A stretch of 64,000 nucleotides of DNA from Streptomyces sp. NBC_01288 (GCF_035982055.1 NZ_CP108427.1:2542001-2606000), one strand, 5' to 3'; numbered from the stretch's first letter, positions 51,348 through 60,913 are shown. A program made the numbers and translations. Notes: generated by a model from the sequence alone, not told the origin.

Positions 51348-54132
51348 GATCCGCAAGGAGACCCGCGGGGACCTGCCGATGCTGGTCTGCCTGGCGGTAC
51401 TTGTCCTGGTGCTGACCGCGCTGTGTGCATGGGCCCCCGCCCTCGCGGGCCGCCAGGAGGACCGGGCGCTGCGGCAACGCGTCGAAGCCGCGCAGGCCCA
51501 AGCCCCGCTCATCAGCCTGAGCACCACACCGGAGATCTTCAACACCTCACCGCCCACTCTGGACATGGCCGCCCTGCTCGCCGCCGGCCGCACCCTCACC
51601 CACCCGCTCAGCGGCGCCGCCGCGCGGCACCTGTCCTTCACCGGCGGCGGCAGCTACGACTACGACCCGGCGTCCCTGCTCTCGCCCCGCCCGCCGGGCC
51701 CGGCGAACACCAGCACCCAACTGACGGCCGGCTACCTGCCGTCCGCGCGGACCCATCTCCGCTACGTCAGCGGTCACGCGCCCGCCGACCACACACCGCC
51801 GGCCACCGCACCCCAGATCGGCCTCTCGCAGGCCACCGCGCAGGCGCTGGGCGTCCGGGTCGGCAGCAGGCTGAGCCTGGAGTTCGCCAAGACGCCGGGG
51901 GCACAAATCTCAGCCCCACAAGCGGAGTTGGTGGTGAGCGGCGTCTACCGCACCACGACCGCGACCGACGGCTTCTGGACCGGCCGCGAGACCTTGGACC
52001 AGCCCTCGCGCTACCCGGCGGAACGCTCCACCGGCACCGTGCTCGCCGTCCGAGGCCTCGTCGGTCGCGACGCCGCCGACCTGCTGGCCGGCGTCGGGGT
52101 GGGCGGCCCCCGGGTGACCTGGCAGTTGCGCGCCGACCTGTCCGGGGCCGCGCTCGACCGGGCCCGCGCACTCACCGGCCCCCTGTCCCACTACAGCGCG
52201 GACCTGAGCGCCGCCCTGTGCCGGGGCAGTGACTGGGTCACCGGCGACATCAGTTGCCAGGTCGGCGGCCAGTCCACCCAGTCCCTGCTGGTGACCGACT
52301 CCCTGACCCCGCTGCTCACCACGTTCACGGCCCAGGACCAACAGGCCCGAGCCCTCGCGACATACGCCGTCGACGCGCTCGCCGCGGTCGCGCTGGCCAC
52401 CGTCGCCGTAGCGGTACGGCTGCTGCTGCGCCGACGCCGGCCACACCTGCGGTTGCAGCGCGCGCGGGGCGCGTCCACCGCCCGGCTGGTACTGCTGCGC
52501 TGCGCCGTGGCCTGGCCGGTGGTGCTGGTAGCCGCGCTGTTCGGCTGGGCGACCGGCCGGGCCCTCGCCCCCACCGGCACATCCGGATCACCGCAACCGT
52601 CGCCCGCCGCCCTCGTCACCGCGGTGGTGCTGCTGACGGTGCCCCTGATGACCTGGCCGGCGGTCCGCGAACCCCGCCGCCCCGGCCGCCTGCGCCGCAC
52701 GCGCCGCAGAACCGCCGTGGGCCGACGCGTGGTCCTGGAACTGACGGTGCTGCTGGCAGCTGCGGCGGGTGTGCTCGCGCTCCGCTCACAGGGCCCCGAC
52801 GGAATCCTGGGCGCGGTACCGGTACTGGTGGCACTGGCCGTCGTACTGATCCTGCTGCGCGTCTACCCGTTCGTGCTCCGCATGGTGCTACGGCAGACCC
52901 GTCGCGGCCGGGGCGTGGTGGGCTTCGTGGGCGCGGCCCGGGCCGCGCATGACGCCCCGGCGACCGGACTGGCCCTGTTCGTCCTGGTGTTGACCCTGGG
53001 CACGGCGGTGTTCGGGGGCCTGGTGCAGCGTACGGTCGACGAGGGGCTGACCGCGGGGGCGGCGTGGACCACCGGGGCTGACGCGAGCGCGACGGTGGCG
53101 GGGACGGTGACGCCGGCTGGGTCCATCACTGTCGCCCCGACCGGCATCCGGACCGCCTTCCAGCATCTGCGCACCCTCGACCTCGCGGGGCAGGCCGACG
53201 GTGCGGTGGCCTCGCAGGTCGCCGTGGTCACCGTCAATCCTCGTCAACTGGCCGCCGTCGCCCCGAAGTCACCGCTGGCCGCTGTCCTGCTGTCCGGACT
53301 GACCATCCCGTCGGGGACCCGGGTGGACGCGAGTGTCCCGCTGCCGTCCCTCCTCTCGCCCGACCTGCGGACGCGCGAGCGCGCCGGTGGCTTCACCACC
53401 ACCGTGGTGACCCAGGGACATCCCCCGGTGAACCTGACCCTCAAACCGGTCGGCACCCTCACCACCGCCGAACTGCGCGACCCCCTCCTCGGCCCGATCA
53501 CGGCGCAACTCCCCCCAGGGACACCGCTGTTGATCACCACCGCCGGCGCCGACCACCTCCTGCCCAAGCAGGACTCGGGCAGTACCGTCCTGCTCTTCAA
53601 GGGCGACGGTCCCGCGGCACTGCGGTCGGCGGCAGCCAAAACGCTCGGGCCGCTGGCCCAGATCCGCGTCCGCACGGAGACGCTGAGCACCCTGCGCGCG
53701 GACGGCCTCACCCAGGGCCTCGGCACGATCTACACGATCACTTCGATCCTGGCCGCGCTGTCCGGCCTGCTCGCGCTCGCCCTGGAACTGACCCTCACTT
53801 CCCACGAACGCGGCCGAACCACCTCGTTCCTGCGCACACTCGGACTCGGCGGCAAGGAGGCCGGGGCGATCCACTTCCTGCAACTACTGCCGCTGGCCGT
53901 GGCCTCAGCGGTGGGCGGCACACTCCTCGGCCTGCTCGAACCCCGGCTGCTGGCAGGGACGTTGGACCTACGACAGTTCACCGGCGGCCCGGCCCAACCG
54001 GCCCTGCACACCGACTACTCACTGACCCTGGCCCTCGTCGCCGGCGTGACCGCGCTGATCCTGGCGGCCGCGGCGACCGAGACGGTGCTCGCCCGCAGGC
54101 GCCGCCTGGGAGCCGTGCTTCGGCTGCCCTGA
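51274..54132 (+). CDS. FtsX-type ABC transporter permease, second subunit
   Basis: 952 residues, GTG at 51274. The N-terminal transmembrane helix (about 36-58) is followed by an extracytoplasmic domain, a middle helix cluster (about 350-540), a second extracytoplasmic domain and three C-terminal helices (LAALSGLLALALELTLT onward) of FtsX type. It is 177 bp after the first permease, same strand, and probably forms a heterodimer with it. The start region is the third copy of a 74-bp repeat. Confidence 0.8.
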   Translation: MTRTMDTDAVVARPVKPGPAVTRRLIRKETRGDLPMLVCLAVLVLVLTALCAWAPALAGRQEDRALRQRVEAAQAQAPLISLSTTPEIFNTSPPTLDMAALLAAGRTLTHPLSGAAARHLSFTGGGSYDYDPASLLSPRPPGPANTSTQLTAGYLPSARTHLRYVSGHAPADHTPPATAPQIGLSQATAQALGVRVGSRLSLEFAKTPGAQISAPQAELVVSGVYRTTTATDGFWTGRETLDQPSRYPAERSTGTVLAVRGLVGRDAADLLAGVGVGGPRVTWQLRADLSGAALDRARALTGPLSHYSADLSAALCRGSDWVTGDISCQVGGQSTQSLLVTDSLTPLLTTFTAQDQQARALATYAVDALAAVALATVAVAVRLLLRRRRPHLRLQRARGASTARLVLLRCAVAWPVVLVAALFGWATGRALAPTGTSGSPQPSPAALVTAVVLLTVPLMTWPAVREPRRPGRLRRTRRRTAVGRRVVLELTVLLAAAAGVLALRSQGPDGILGAVPVLVALAVVLILLRVYPFVLRMVLRQTRRGRGVVGFVGAARAAHDAPATGLALFVLVLTLGTAVFGGLVQRTVDEGLTAGAAWTTGADASATVAGTVTPAGSITVAPTGIRTAFQHLRTLDLAGQADGAVASQVAVVTVNPRQLAAVAPKSPLAAVLLSGLTIPSGTRVDASVPLPSLLSPDLRTRERAGGFTTTVVTQGHPPVNLTLKPVGTLTTAELRDPLLGPITAQLPPGTPLLITTAGADHLLPKQDSGSTVLLFKGDGPAALRSAAAKTLGPLAQIRVRTETLSTLRADGLTQGLGTIYTITSILAALSGLLALALELTLTSHERGRTTSFLRTLGLGGKEAGAIHFLQLLPLAVASAVGGTLLGLLEPRLLAGTLDLRQFTGGPAQPALHTDYSLTLALVAGVTALILAAAATETVLARRRRLGAVLRLP

Positions 54133-54154
54133 ACTCCCGCTGGGGGCAAGCCGG

Positions 54155-55159
54155 TTACCGCCTACTCTCCGTGCCGTCAGCGCCGTCCGCCTCGGACTTC
54201 GCCCGCCGCGCCGCCTCGTCGGGCCATACGCCGATGTGGTCGGTCTCCAGAGCCAGCCGCACCCGCTTGCGCAGATGCAGCCGCTCGGTGAACTCGCTCG
54301 GCAGTTGCAGCCGCCCGCTGGCATCCAGTACCGCGTACTCCTCGGCGGTGAGCACCTCGACACCGTCGTCGCCGGTGGCGACCCGGCGCAACACCTCGGT
54401 GGACGTACGGCCGTTGCGGATCCGTACCGTCCGCTGGACCTGCTCGGACACCAACGCGTCGTGGGTCACCACGATCACGGTGACGCCCAACTCCTCGTTG
54501 GCCCGGCGCAGCGCGGCGAAGACCTCGTCGCTGGTGGCGGTGTCGAGTTCGCCGGTGGGTTCGTCGGCGAACAGCACCCGGGGCTCGTTGGCATTGGCCA
54601 CGGCGACGGCGACCCGCTGCTGCTCACCGCCGGAGAGCGTGTCGGGCATGCGGTCCCGGCAGTGGCCCACGGACAGCAGGTCGAGCAACTCCTCCGCGCG
54701 CGCCCGGCGTTGGGAACGCTTGATCCCGGTGTACGTCATCGGAAGCATCACGTTCTCGGCCGCCGAGAGGTACGGCAGCAGGTTCCGTGAGGTCTGCTGC
54801 CAGACGAAACCCACGGTGCCGCGACGGTAGGCGAGCCGCTCCCGGCGCTTCATCGCCAGCAGGTCGTGCCCGGCGACCTCGGCCGCACCCGCGGTCGGCA
54901 CGTCCTGGCCGGAGAGGATGCCCAGCAGGGTGGACTTACCGGAACCGGACGCACCGATCACCGCGATCATCTCGCCCTGGGCCACGGCCAGATCGAGCCC
55001 CTGGAGGGCCTGCACCTCGACGCCCTCGGTCTGGTAGATCCGCACCAGGTTCTCGCAGACGACCAGCCCCTCCTCACGTCGCGGCACCGCGGCCTCGGCG
55101 GCCCGCCGACGCAGCTCGTCCAAGTCCGGTGCCCCGGTGGGCTGTTGGTGAACTGCCAC
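54155..55159 (-). CDS. ABC transporter ATPase (MacB/LolD type) with C-terminal AbrB-like domain
   Basis: 334 residues from the GTG at 55159 (GGGGGA upstream). Walker A GASGSGKST, Q-loop FVWQQ, signature LSGGEQQRVAVAVA, Walker B VLFADEPTGELD, H-loop VVTHD. After the ATPase (to about 245) comes a C-terminal extension, YAVLDASGRLQLPSEFTERL with HLRKRVRLALETD, that looks like a SpoVT/AbrB (MazE-type) swapped hairpin. It converges on the permease genes with 22 bp between stops and is probably their ATPase. Confidence 0.85.
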   Translation of the reverse strand: MAVHQQPTGAPDLDELRRRAAEAAVPRREEGLVVCENLVRIYQTEGVEVQALQGLDLAVAQGEMIAVIGASGSGKSTLLGILSGQDVPTAGAAEVAGHDLLAMKRRERLAYRRGTVGFVWQQTSRNLLPYLSAAENVMLPMTYTGIKRSQRRARAEELLDLLSVGHCRDRMPDTLSGGEQQRVAVAVANANEPRVLFADEPTGELDTATSDEVFAALRRANEELGVTVIVVTHDALVSEQVQRTVRIRNGRTSTEVLRRVATGDDGVEVLTAEEYAVLDASGRLQLPSEFTERLHLRKRVRLALETDHIGVWPDEAARRAKSEADGADGTESRR

Positions 55160-55259
55160 ACGGTCCCCCGAGGAGATGAGAGGCGATGAAGTGAAGTCTG
55201 CGGATGCCGATAACGATGTCGGGCAGCCGCCAGGGTAGTGCGGAAGACCGACGACGCGG

Positions 55260-55994
55260 TCAGTCGTCCTCGACGATCCGTCCGTCCCGAAGTTCGAGCA
55301 CCCGGTCGGCCAGCGCGAGGAGTTGCGTGTCGTGGGTGGCGACGAGCGCGGTGACGGACTCACTGCGGACGACCGCACGCAGCAGGTCCATCACGGTGAG
55401 ACCGGTGTCCGCGTCGAGCTGGCCGGTGGGTTCGTCGGCGATGATCAGGGCCGGGTTGTTGGCGAGCGCGCGGGCGATCGCGACCCGCTGCTGCTGGCCG
55501 CCGGACAGTTCGCCGGGGCGCTGGTCCGCGTGGTCGGAGAGGCCGACCAGGGACAGCAACAGCTCGACGCGGGCCTCGCGTTCACGGGTCGGGGCCTTCC
55601 GCAGGCGCAACGGCACCCCGACGTTCTCGGCGGCGGTCAGGATCGGGATGAGCCCGAAGGACTGGAAGACGAAGCCGATCCGGTCCCGGCGCAGCGCCAG
55701 CAGCCCGTCGTCACCGAGCCCGGCCAAGTCCGTGCCGTCCAGGGTGATCCGGCCGCCGTCCGGAGTGTCGAGGCCCCCGACCAGATTGAGCACGGTGGTC
55801 TTCCCGGACCCGGATCGCCCCCGGAGCGCGACGAGTTCACCGCGCGGCACGCTGAAGGAGACACCGCGCAGGGCATGAACAGCCGTGTCGCCACTGCCGT
55901 AGGTACGGCGCAGATCCTCGACCACCACCATCGCGCCGCCCGCCGCCGCCCCGGCATCCGCGACAGCGCCACGCCCACCGAACTGCTCGCTCAC
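55260..55994 (-). CDS. ABC transporter ATPase (MacB/LolD type)
   Basis: 244 residues from the GTG at 55994 (GGGAGG two bases upstream). Walker A GRSGSGKTT, Q-loop FVFQSFGLIP, signature LSGGQQQRVAIARA, Walker B LIIADEPTGQLD, H-loop VATHD. It lacks the AbrB-like tail of its neighbour. It lies 100 bp upstream of that gene in the same orientation; the two probably serve the two FtsX-type permeases as a four-subunit system. Confidence 0.88.
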   Translation of the reverse strand: MSEQFGGRGAVADAGAAAGGAMVVVEDLRRTYGSGDTAVHALRGVSFSVPRGELVALRGRSGSGKTTVLNLVGGLDTPDGGRITLDGTDLAGLGDDGLLALRRDRIGFVFQSFGLIPILTAAENVGVPLRLRKAPTREREARVELLLSLVGLSDHADQRPGELSGGQQQRVAIARALANNPALIIADEPTGQLDADTGLTVMDLLRAVVRSESVTALVATHDTQLLALADRVLELRDGRIVEDD

Positions 55995-56091
55995 ACGCCC
56001 TCCCCCACCCCGCACCGGTCCTGCAACCGCACCGTACGGTACGCCGACCGCCCAAGTCCCCGTATCCGCACGGCGGAACGACCCGCCGATC

Positions 56092-56757
56092 TCAGCCCGA
56101 CGCCCCGCCCGCCAGCCGCTCCACCGTCGTGACCGTCTGGTCGAGGATCGTGTCGTAGAGACGCGCGTGGGCGGCGGGAAGCCCGGCGAGAAGAGGGCGC
56201 AGGGCGTCCGCCGTGGGGTCGGGGCCGGGGAGTTCGTCGAGCAGGGCCGTCATCTCCTCGTCCGGTCTGCGGTAGCCGTCATAGACGGCGTGGCCGAGCA
56301 TCGTCGAGGAGATGAGGGCCACGGCGAGGGCCAGGTCCTCGGCGGAGAGGCCGGCCGGGGTGAGGATCTCGCGCAGGCGGGTCAGGCCGGGGAGCCAGGC
56401 GGGGTGCCGGGTGGTCGTCATGTACGGCATGAGCTGGGGGTAGGGGCGGAGGTTGGCCTGGGCCGCCCGCATCCAGGCGCGGAGGCGGTCCGGCCAGGGG
56501 CCGTCGGCGATCGGGGCGCGCTCCATGGCCTCCAGGACGTGGTCGGCGGTCGCCTGGAGGAGGGCGTCGCGGTCGGGGAAGTAGCGGTAGAGGGCCATGG
56601 GGGCGGCGCCGACGACGTCGGCCACGCGCTTGATGGTGAGGGAGACGGCCGGTTCGGCGAGCAGTACCTCGACCGCGCCCTCGACGATCCGCTCCCGCGA
56701 CAGCCGGGGCGGGCGCCCCCTGCCCCTGCGGCCGGAACCCGTCGCCACCTGCGTCAT
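56092..56757 (-). CDS. TetR family transcriptional repressor
   Basis: 221 residues. A basic N-terminal arm (GRRGRGRPPRLS), then a TetR HTH at about 20-66 (IVEGAVEVLL...TIKRVADVVGAAPMALYRYFPDRDALL) and a C-terminal TetR_C-type ligand domain. It is divergent from an MFS drug exporter gene 174 bp away, with a palindromic operator between them, so it probably represses that exporter and itself and is released by the exported drug. Confidence 0.9.
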   Translation of the reverse strand: MTQVATGSGRRGRGRPPRLSRERIVEGAVEVLLAEPAVSLTIKRVADVVGAAPMALYRYFPDRDALLQATADHVLEAMERAPIADGPWPDRLRAWMRAAQANLRPYPQLMPYMTTTRHPAWLPGLTRLREILTPAGLSAEDLALAVALISSTMLGHAVYDGYRRPDEEMTALLDELPGPDPTADALRPLLAGLPAAHARLYDTILDQTVTTVERLAGGASG

Positions 56758-56841
56758 CCGCCGTACCTCTCCGTCCGCGACAGCGGTGCCCGGACAGGGG
56801 AAGGCTACCGCTCCGACAGTTCCCGAACCCGCCTCCGCCTA

Positions 56842-56863
56842 TTTTGCGTACGTCATACGAAAA
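56842..56863. promoter_or_regulatory. TetR-type operator between tetR and MFS gene
   Basis: TTTTGCGTACGTCATACGAAAA is an imperfect inverted repeat (TTTTGCGTA / TACGAAAA) in an AT-rich patch between the divergent genes. TetR regulators usually bind such 15-25-bp palindromes. Confidence 0.65.
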
Positions 56864-56931
56864 ATATGCCAGACTCATTTCGTTCAGCCCCGTGTCGCAC
56901 GCACCAGCACGCATCAGCCGGAGGCTTCGCC

Positions 56932-58410
56932 ATGTCCGCGTCCAGCTCTCCCTCCCCACCCGTTCCCGTCGAGGGGGTCGGACCGTCGCGCTCCGGCGCC
57001 GTCGTCTGGGTCCTGGCCCTCGGCGGGATCACCGTCTCGCTGATGCAGACGCTGATCATCCCGATCGTGCCCGAACTCCCCAAGCTGCTGAACTCCTCGC
57101 CGTCCGACGCCACTTGGGCCATCACCGCGACCCTGCTCGCCGGTGCCGTCGCCAACCCGGTCGTGGGGCGGCTCGGGGACATGTACGGCAAGCGGCGGAT
57201 GCTGCTGCTCAGCCTGGTGCTGCTGATCGTCGGGTCCGTGATCGGCGCGCTCAGCGACACACTCGTGCCGATGATCGTCGGGCGCACGTTCCAGGGCGTC
57301 TCGATGGCCGTCATCCCGCTCGGCATCAGCATCATGCGGGACGAACTGCCGCCCGAACGGCTGGGATCGGCAACGGCGTTGATGAGCGCGTCGCTGGGTG
57401 TGGGCGGTGCGCTCGGGCTGCCGACGGCCGCGTTCATCGCCGAGAAGGCGGACTGGCACGTGCTGTTCTGGACGGCGGCGGTGCTCGGTGCCGTCGTGGC
57501 CGCGCTCGTCGTGACCCTCGTACCGGAGTCGGCGGTGCGCAGCGGCGGCCGGTTCGACGTGGTCGGCGGCGTCGGGATGTCCATCGGTCTGGTGTGTCTG
57601 CTGCTGGCCATCTCCAAGGGTGCGGACTGGGGTTGGGGCAGCGGTACGACAACGGGCCTGCTCGCCATGGCGGTTGTGGTGCTGCTGGTGTGGGGCTGGT
57701 GGGAGCTGCGTACCGTACGGCCGCTGGTCGATCTGCGCACCAGTGCGCGCCGCCAGGTGCTGCTCACCAACCTCGCGTCCGTGGTGTTCGGCTTCGCCAT
57801 GTTCGCGATGTCGCTGGCCGTGCCGCAACTCCTCCAACTCCCCACGTCCACCGGCTACGGCCTCGGCCAGACCGTGCTCGCGGCGGGGCTCGCGCTCGGC
57901 CCCTCCGGCCTGGTGATGATGGCGACCGCACCGCTCTCCGCCCGGATCTCGGCGACGGCAGGCCCCAAGATCACCCTCATGCTGGGCGCGTTCATCGTGG
58001 CCGCCGGTTACGGGCTGGGGGTCGTCATGATGGCCGCGGTCTGGCAGGTCGTGGTGGTGTGCTGCGTGATCTCCGCGGGGGTCGGTTTCGCCTACGGCGC
58101 GATGCCCGCGCTCATCATGGGCGCCGTGCCGCTGTCCGAGACGGCCGCCGCGAACAGCCTCAACAGCCTGATGCGGTCCATCGGTACGTCCGCCTCCAGC
58201 GCCGTCGCCGGAGTCGTCCTGGCCCACATGACGACGAGCTTCGGCTCCCTCACCGTCCCCTCCCACAACGGCTTCCGCGTGATCATGGGCATCGGTTCGG
58301 CGGCCTCGCTCGCGGCCCTGGCGCTGGCCGCGTTCCTGCCGGGGCGACGGGTCCCGGTGGATGCGGGGGTGCCTGCGGCGGCCTCCGCCGGGGCGGGGGC
58401 ACGGAGCTAG
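56932..58410 (+). CDS. MFS drug transporter, DHA2 (14-TMS) family
   Basis: 492 residues, ATG behind GCCGGAGG. About 14 hydrophobic helices. It has the MFS motif A loop GRLGDMYGKRRML between helices 2 and 3, and a motif C-like ASLGVGGALGLPTAAFIA in helix 5. DHA2 transporters use proton motive force to export drugs and dyes. It is divergent from a TetR gene that probably controls it. The substrate is unknown. Confidence 0.9.
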   Translation: MSASSSPSPPVPVEGVGPSRSGAVVWVLALGGITVSLMQTLIIPIVPELPKLLNSSPSDATWAITATLLAGAVANPVVGRLGDMYGKRRMLLLSLVLLIVGSVIGALSDTLVPMIVGRTFQGVSMAVIPLGISIMRDELPPERLGSATALMSASLGVGGALGLPTAAFIAEKADWHVLFWTAAVLGAVVAALVVTLVPESAVRSGGRFDVVGGVGMSIGLVCLLLAISKGADWGWGSGTTTGLLAMAVVVLLVWGWWELRTVRPLVDLRTSARRQVLLTNLASVVFGFAMFAMSLAVPQLLQLPTSTGYGLGQTVLAAGLALGPSGLVMMATAPLSARISATAGPKITLMLGAFIVAAGYGLGVVMMAAVWQVVVVCCVISAGVGFAYGAMPALIMGAVPLSETAAANSLNSLMRSIGTSASSAVAGVVLAHMTTSFGSLTVPSHNGFRVIMGIGSAASLAALALAAFLPGRRVPVDAGVPAAASAGAGARS

Positions 58411-58415
58411 GTGTC

Positions 58416-58460
58416 CTGAAAAAGTGTGTCAGTTTCGCCGAAAGTGTCACACTTTTTCAG
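58416..58460. terminator. Bidirectional terminator between MFS and oxidoreductase genes
   Basis: CTGAAAAAGTGTG (58416-58428) pairs perfectly with 58448-58460. T-rich runs on both strands make it a two-way terminator for the convergent genes. Confidence 0.88.
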
Positions 58461-58516
58461 AGAGGGGTAGGTGCGGCGGACGGGGCTCCACACCCCGCCC
58501 GCGTCACGTACGTCGT

Positions 58517-59440
58517 CTACGACAGCTGCGTCTGCACCTGGGCCGAGATCAGCTCCAGGTGGTCCAGGTCGGCGAGGTCGAGGACCTGGAGGTAGATGCG
58601 CTGGGCGCCGATCCCGGCGTAGCCGCCGATCTTGTCGACGACCTCGGACGGGGTGCCCGCCAGGCCGTTCTCCTTGAGTTCGTCGACCTCGCGGCCGATC
58701 ACGGCGGCGCGGCGGGCGACTTCTTGGTCGTCCTTGCCGACGCAGACCACGAGGGCGTTGGAGTAGGTGAGGTCGTCGGCCTTGCGGCCGACCGCCTCGG
58801 CGGCGGCGCGGACCCGGCCGAACTGCCGCTCGCTGTCCTCGATCGAGGCGAACGGCATGTTGAACTCGTCGGCGAACCGCGCCGTCAGCTTCGGGGTACG
58901 GCTCGCGCCGTGGCCGCCGATCAGCACGGGGATCTTCGCCTGCGTCGGCTTGGGCAGCGCGGGCGAGTCGGTGAGGTCGTAGTGCGTGCCGTGGAAGTCG
59001 AAGGTGTCGCCGGGCTTGGTCGCCCACAGGCCGGTGACGATCGCCAGCTGCTCCTCCAGGCGCGCGAACTTCTCTTTCGGGAACGGGATGCCGTACGCCG
59101 TGTGCTCCTGCTCGAACCAGCCCGCGCCCAGGCCGAGTTCGACCCGGCCGCCTGACATCTGGTCGACCTGCGCGACCTGGATGGCGAGGACGCCGGGGAG
59201 CCGGAAGGTGCCGGCCGTCATCAGGGTGCCCAGGCGGATGCGCTTGGTCTCGCGGGCGAGTCCGGCCAGGGTGATCCAGGCGTCGGTGGGACCGGGGAGC
59301 CCGTCGCCGGAGCCCATGGCGAGGTAGTGGTCGGAGCGGAAGAAGGCGTCGAACCCGAGGTCTTCGGTGGCCTTGGCCACGGCGAGCAAGGTGTCGTAGG
59401 TCGCCCCCTGCTGGGGCTCGGTGAAGATGCGCAGATCCAT
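58517..59440 (-). CDS. LLM class F420-dependent oxidoreductase
   Basis: 307 residues, ATG at 59440 (an upstream Met at 59455 is less likely). Luciferase-like TIM barrel: DAFFRSDHYLAM near the N-terminus, LGTLMTAGTFRLPGVLA, MSGGRVELGLGAGWFEQEH and IPVLIGGHGASRTPKL (the F420-phosphate region). Members transfer hydride between F420 and varied substrates; the substrate here cannot be told. It is a single gene. Confidence 0.88.
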   Translation of the reverse strand: MDLRIFTEPQQGATYDTLLAVAKATEDLGFDAFFRSDHYLAMGSGDGLPGPTDAWITLAGLARETKRIRLGTLMTAGTFRLPGVLAIQVAQVDQMSGGRVELGLGAGWFEQEHTAYGIPFPKEKFARLEEQLAIVTGLWATKPGDTFDFHGTHYDLTDSPALPKPTQAKIPVLIGGHGASRTPKLTARFADEFNMPFASIEDSERQFGRVRAAAEAVGRKADDLTYSNALVVCVGKDDQEVARRAAVIGREVDELKENGLAGTPSEVVDKIGGYAGIGAQRIYLQVLDLADLDHLELISAQVQTQLS

Positions 59441-59651
59441 GGTTCCATCCTGCACGCTCGGGTCCCGGTCAACCCCATCGGTCCCTACGGCCCATCTCGT
59501 GCCCGGTCGGGTGAAATTGCGTCAACCGTGCGCACGGGGGGCGCCCGCGCCAGTGACCGGCCCCGTTGATGATCGTTGGCTCGGGCGGAGCCGGACCGCC
59601 CGGATTCCCGCCTCCTCCTCGCCGGGGAGGCAACGGGCCGAGGAGGCCGTC

Positions 59652-59816
59652 ATGTCCGAAGAAGCCGTGCCGCAGCAGGGTGGACCTGCACAACCCAAGG
59701 GGTTGTTGCAGCAGATGGAAGAGCTGATGGCGTCCCTGAACGCGGACCTGTCCGCCCTGGACGCGGACCTACAGTCGACGTCGATGGACGACACGGATCG
59801 TGTGAAGCGCCCTTAA
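59652..59816 (+). CDS. Small hypothetical protein, 54 residues
   Basis: ATG at 59652 with GAGGAGG upstream, ending at TAA 59816. The protein MSEEAVPQQGG... has a helical middle (KGLLQQMEELMASLNADLSA) and an acidic/Ser end. No family is recognised; the good ribosome-binding site and amphipathic helix support it as a real gene. A common Streptomyces repeat lies directly after the stop. Confidence 0.5.
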   Translation: MSEEAVPQQGGPAQPKGLLQQMEELMASLNADLSALDADLQSTSMDDTDRVKRP

Positions 59817-59861
59817 AGGGGCGCGGGGAACTGCGCGACCAGCCACGACGGCGTCGCGCAG
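59817..59861. repeat. Dispersed Streptomyces repeat with hairpin
   Basis: It begins GGGGCGCGGGGAACTGCGCG after one A, followed by a CAGCCACGACG core. TGCGCGAC (59832-59839) pairs with GTCGCGCA (59853-59860). I recognise this sequence as a dispersed intergenic repeat in many Streptomyces genomes, usually just after genes. It may act as a terminator or transcript-end element. Confidence 0.6.
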
Positions 59862-59901
59862 ACCCTACGAACCTCAACCCCCAAGGCGCTCCCCCGCACC
59901 G

Positions 59902-60375
59902 TCACCCCGCCTCCCGCTCCGGTATCGCCGCAGCTTCCCGGTCCGCCAGTCTGCGCAGCATCTCCAACACCCGGTCCCGGGACTCGTCCGCCGCGTCGAT
60001 CGCCTCCATGCACTGCCAGTACGTCCCCTCGTCGTCCGCCGCGCAGGCGATCCCCACGAGGGCGATACCGACCTCCCCGAGCAGCCCGCCCAGACACAGC
60101 AGGGCGAGCCGGGCGTCGCCCAGCTCCGTGAGCTGGGCCGCACGTAAGTCCTCGATGGCGAGTACCGGAGTGTCGAGGACTCCGCAGCCCCGGCCCGCCA
60201 ACTCGGTCAACCCCAGTGCCTCGCCCCGCAGTTCGGGTGGCCCGAAGACCGCGAGGCGGCTGCCTATCGCCTGGGCGAGCGCCTGCGCCTGCCACACCTC
60301 CGTCAGGGTCTCCGGCACGTCACCGCTTCCGGCCAGGGCGCGCCTGCTCGTCACGATGAGCCGCATCGCGTCCAT
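59902..60375 (-). CDS. DUF6099-like protein
   Basis: 157 residues, ATG at 60375. Ala/Leu-rich helical protein: MDAMRLIVTSRRALAGSGD, VWQAQALAQAIGSRLA, GLLGEVGIALVGIACAADDEGTYWQCMEAIDAADES. It matches a Streptomyces family I recall as DUF6099; the function is unknown. No membrane helix or signal peptide. The 211-bp gap upstream of it (60376-60586) shows no gene. Confidence 0.6.
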   Translation of the reverse strand: MDAMRLIVTSRRALAGSGDVPETLTEVWQAQALAQAIGSRLAVFGPPELRGEALGLTELAGRGCGVLDTPVLAIEDLRAAQLTELGDARLALLCLGGLLGEVGIALVGIACAADDEGTYWQCMEAIDAADESRDRVLEMLRRLADREAAAIPEREAG

Positions 60376-60586
60376 GCGCTGCCCCTGTCATATCCCGACG
60401 TGCTGTTCGCACGTCCGCCCGAACTCCCCTGTCCACTACCCAGAGTGAGAGTCCCTGAGACGAAAAGCCAGAGGAAGGCGGAAATCTGTGGACAACAAAT
60501 CGGTTGCGGACAGATGAACGACTCCGGAGAGTGAAAATGGACGCCCCGACTCCAACAAACGGTCGGCTACGACTACGAGTTGTCGG

Positions 60587-60913
60587 CTACGGCGCCGGAA
60601 ACCTGCCCTCGTTCCGGTCGATCTTCGCGTCCAGCGCCGCCAGCGGATCGATGCCGAGCACCTCGCACAGTTGGAGCAAGTACGCGAGGACGTCGGCGAC
60701 TTCGTCCCGCACCCGGTGTGCGCTGTCCGGGTCGTCCATGACCCGCGCCGACTCCTCGGGGGTCAACCACTGGAAGATCTCGACGAGTTCGGAGGCCTCC
60801 ACACTGAGCGCGGAGACAAGGTTCTTGGGGGTGTGGTAGGGCTGCCAGTTCCGCGCGGCCGCGAACTCGGCCAGTCTGCGCTGCAGTTTCGCCACGTCGA
60901 GATGTTCTGTCAC
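60587..60913 (-). CDS. MazG-like nucleotide pyrophosphohydrolase
   Basis: 108 residues, GTG at 60913 overlapping the stop of the AAA ATPase gene (GTGA). Motifs: NLVSALSVEASELVEIFQW with the EExxE-like metal site, then VRDEVADVLAYLLQLCEVLGID, the second E-x3-D helix of the all-alpha NTP-pyrophosphatase fold. It probably hydrolyses (d)NTPs to NMP and PPi. The tight coupling to an ATPase gene is unusual for a housekeeping MazG. Confidence 0.85.
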   Translation of the reverse strand: MTEHLDVAKLQRRLAEFAAARNWQPYHTPKNLVSALSVEASELVEIFQWLTPEESARVMDDPDSAHRVRDEVADVLAYLLQLCEVLGIDPLAALDAKIDRNEGRFPAP

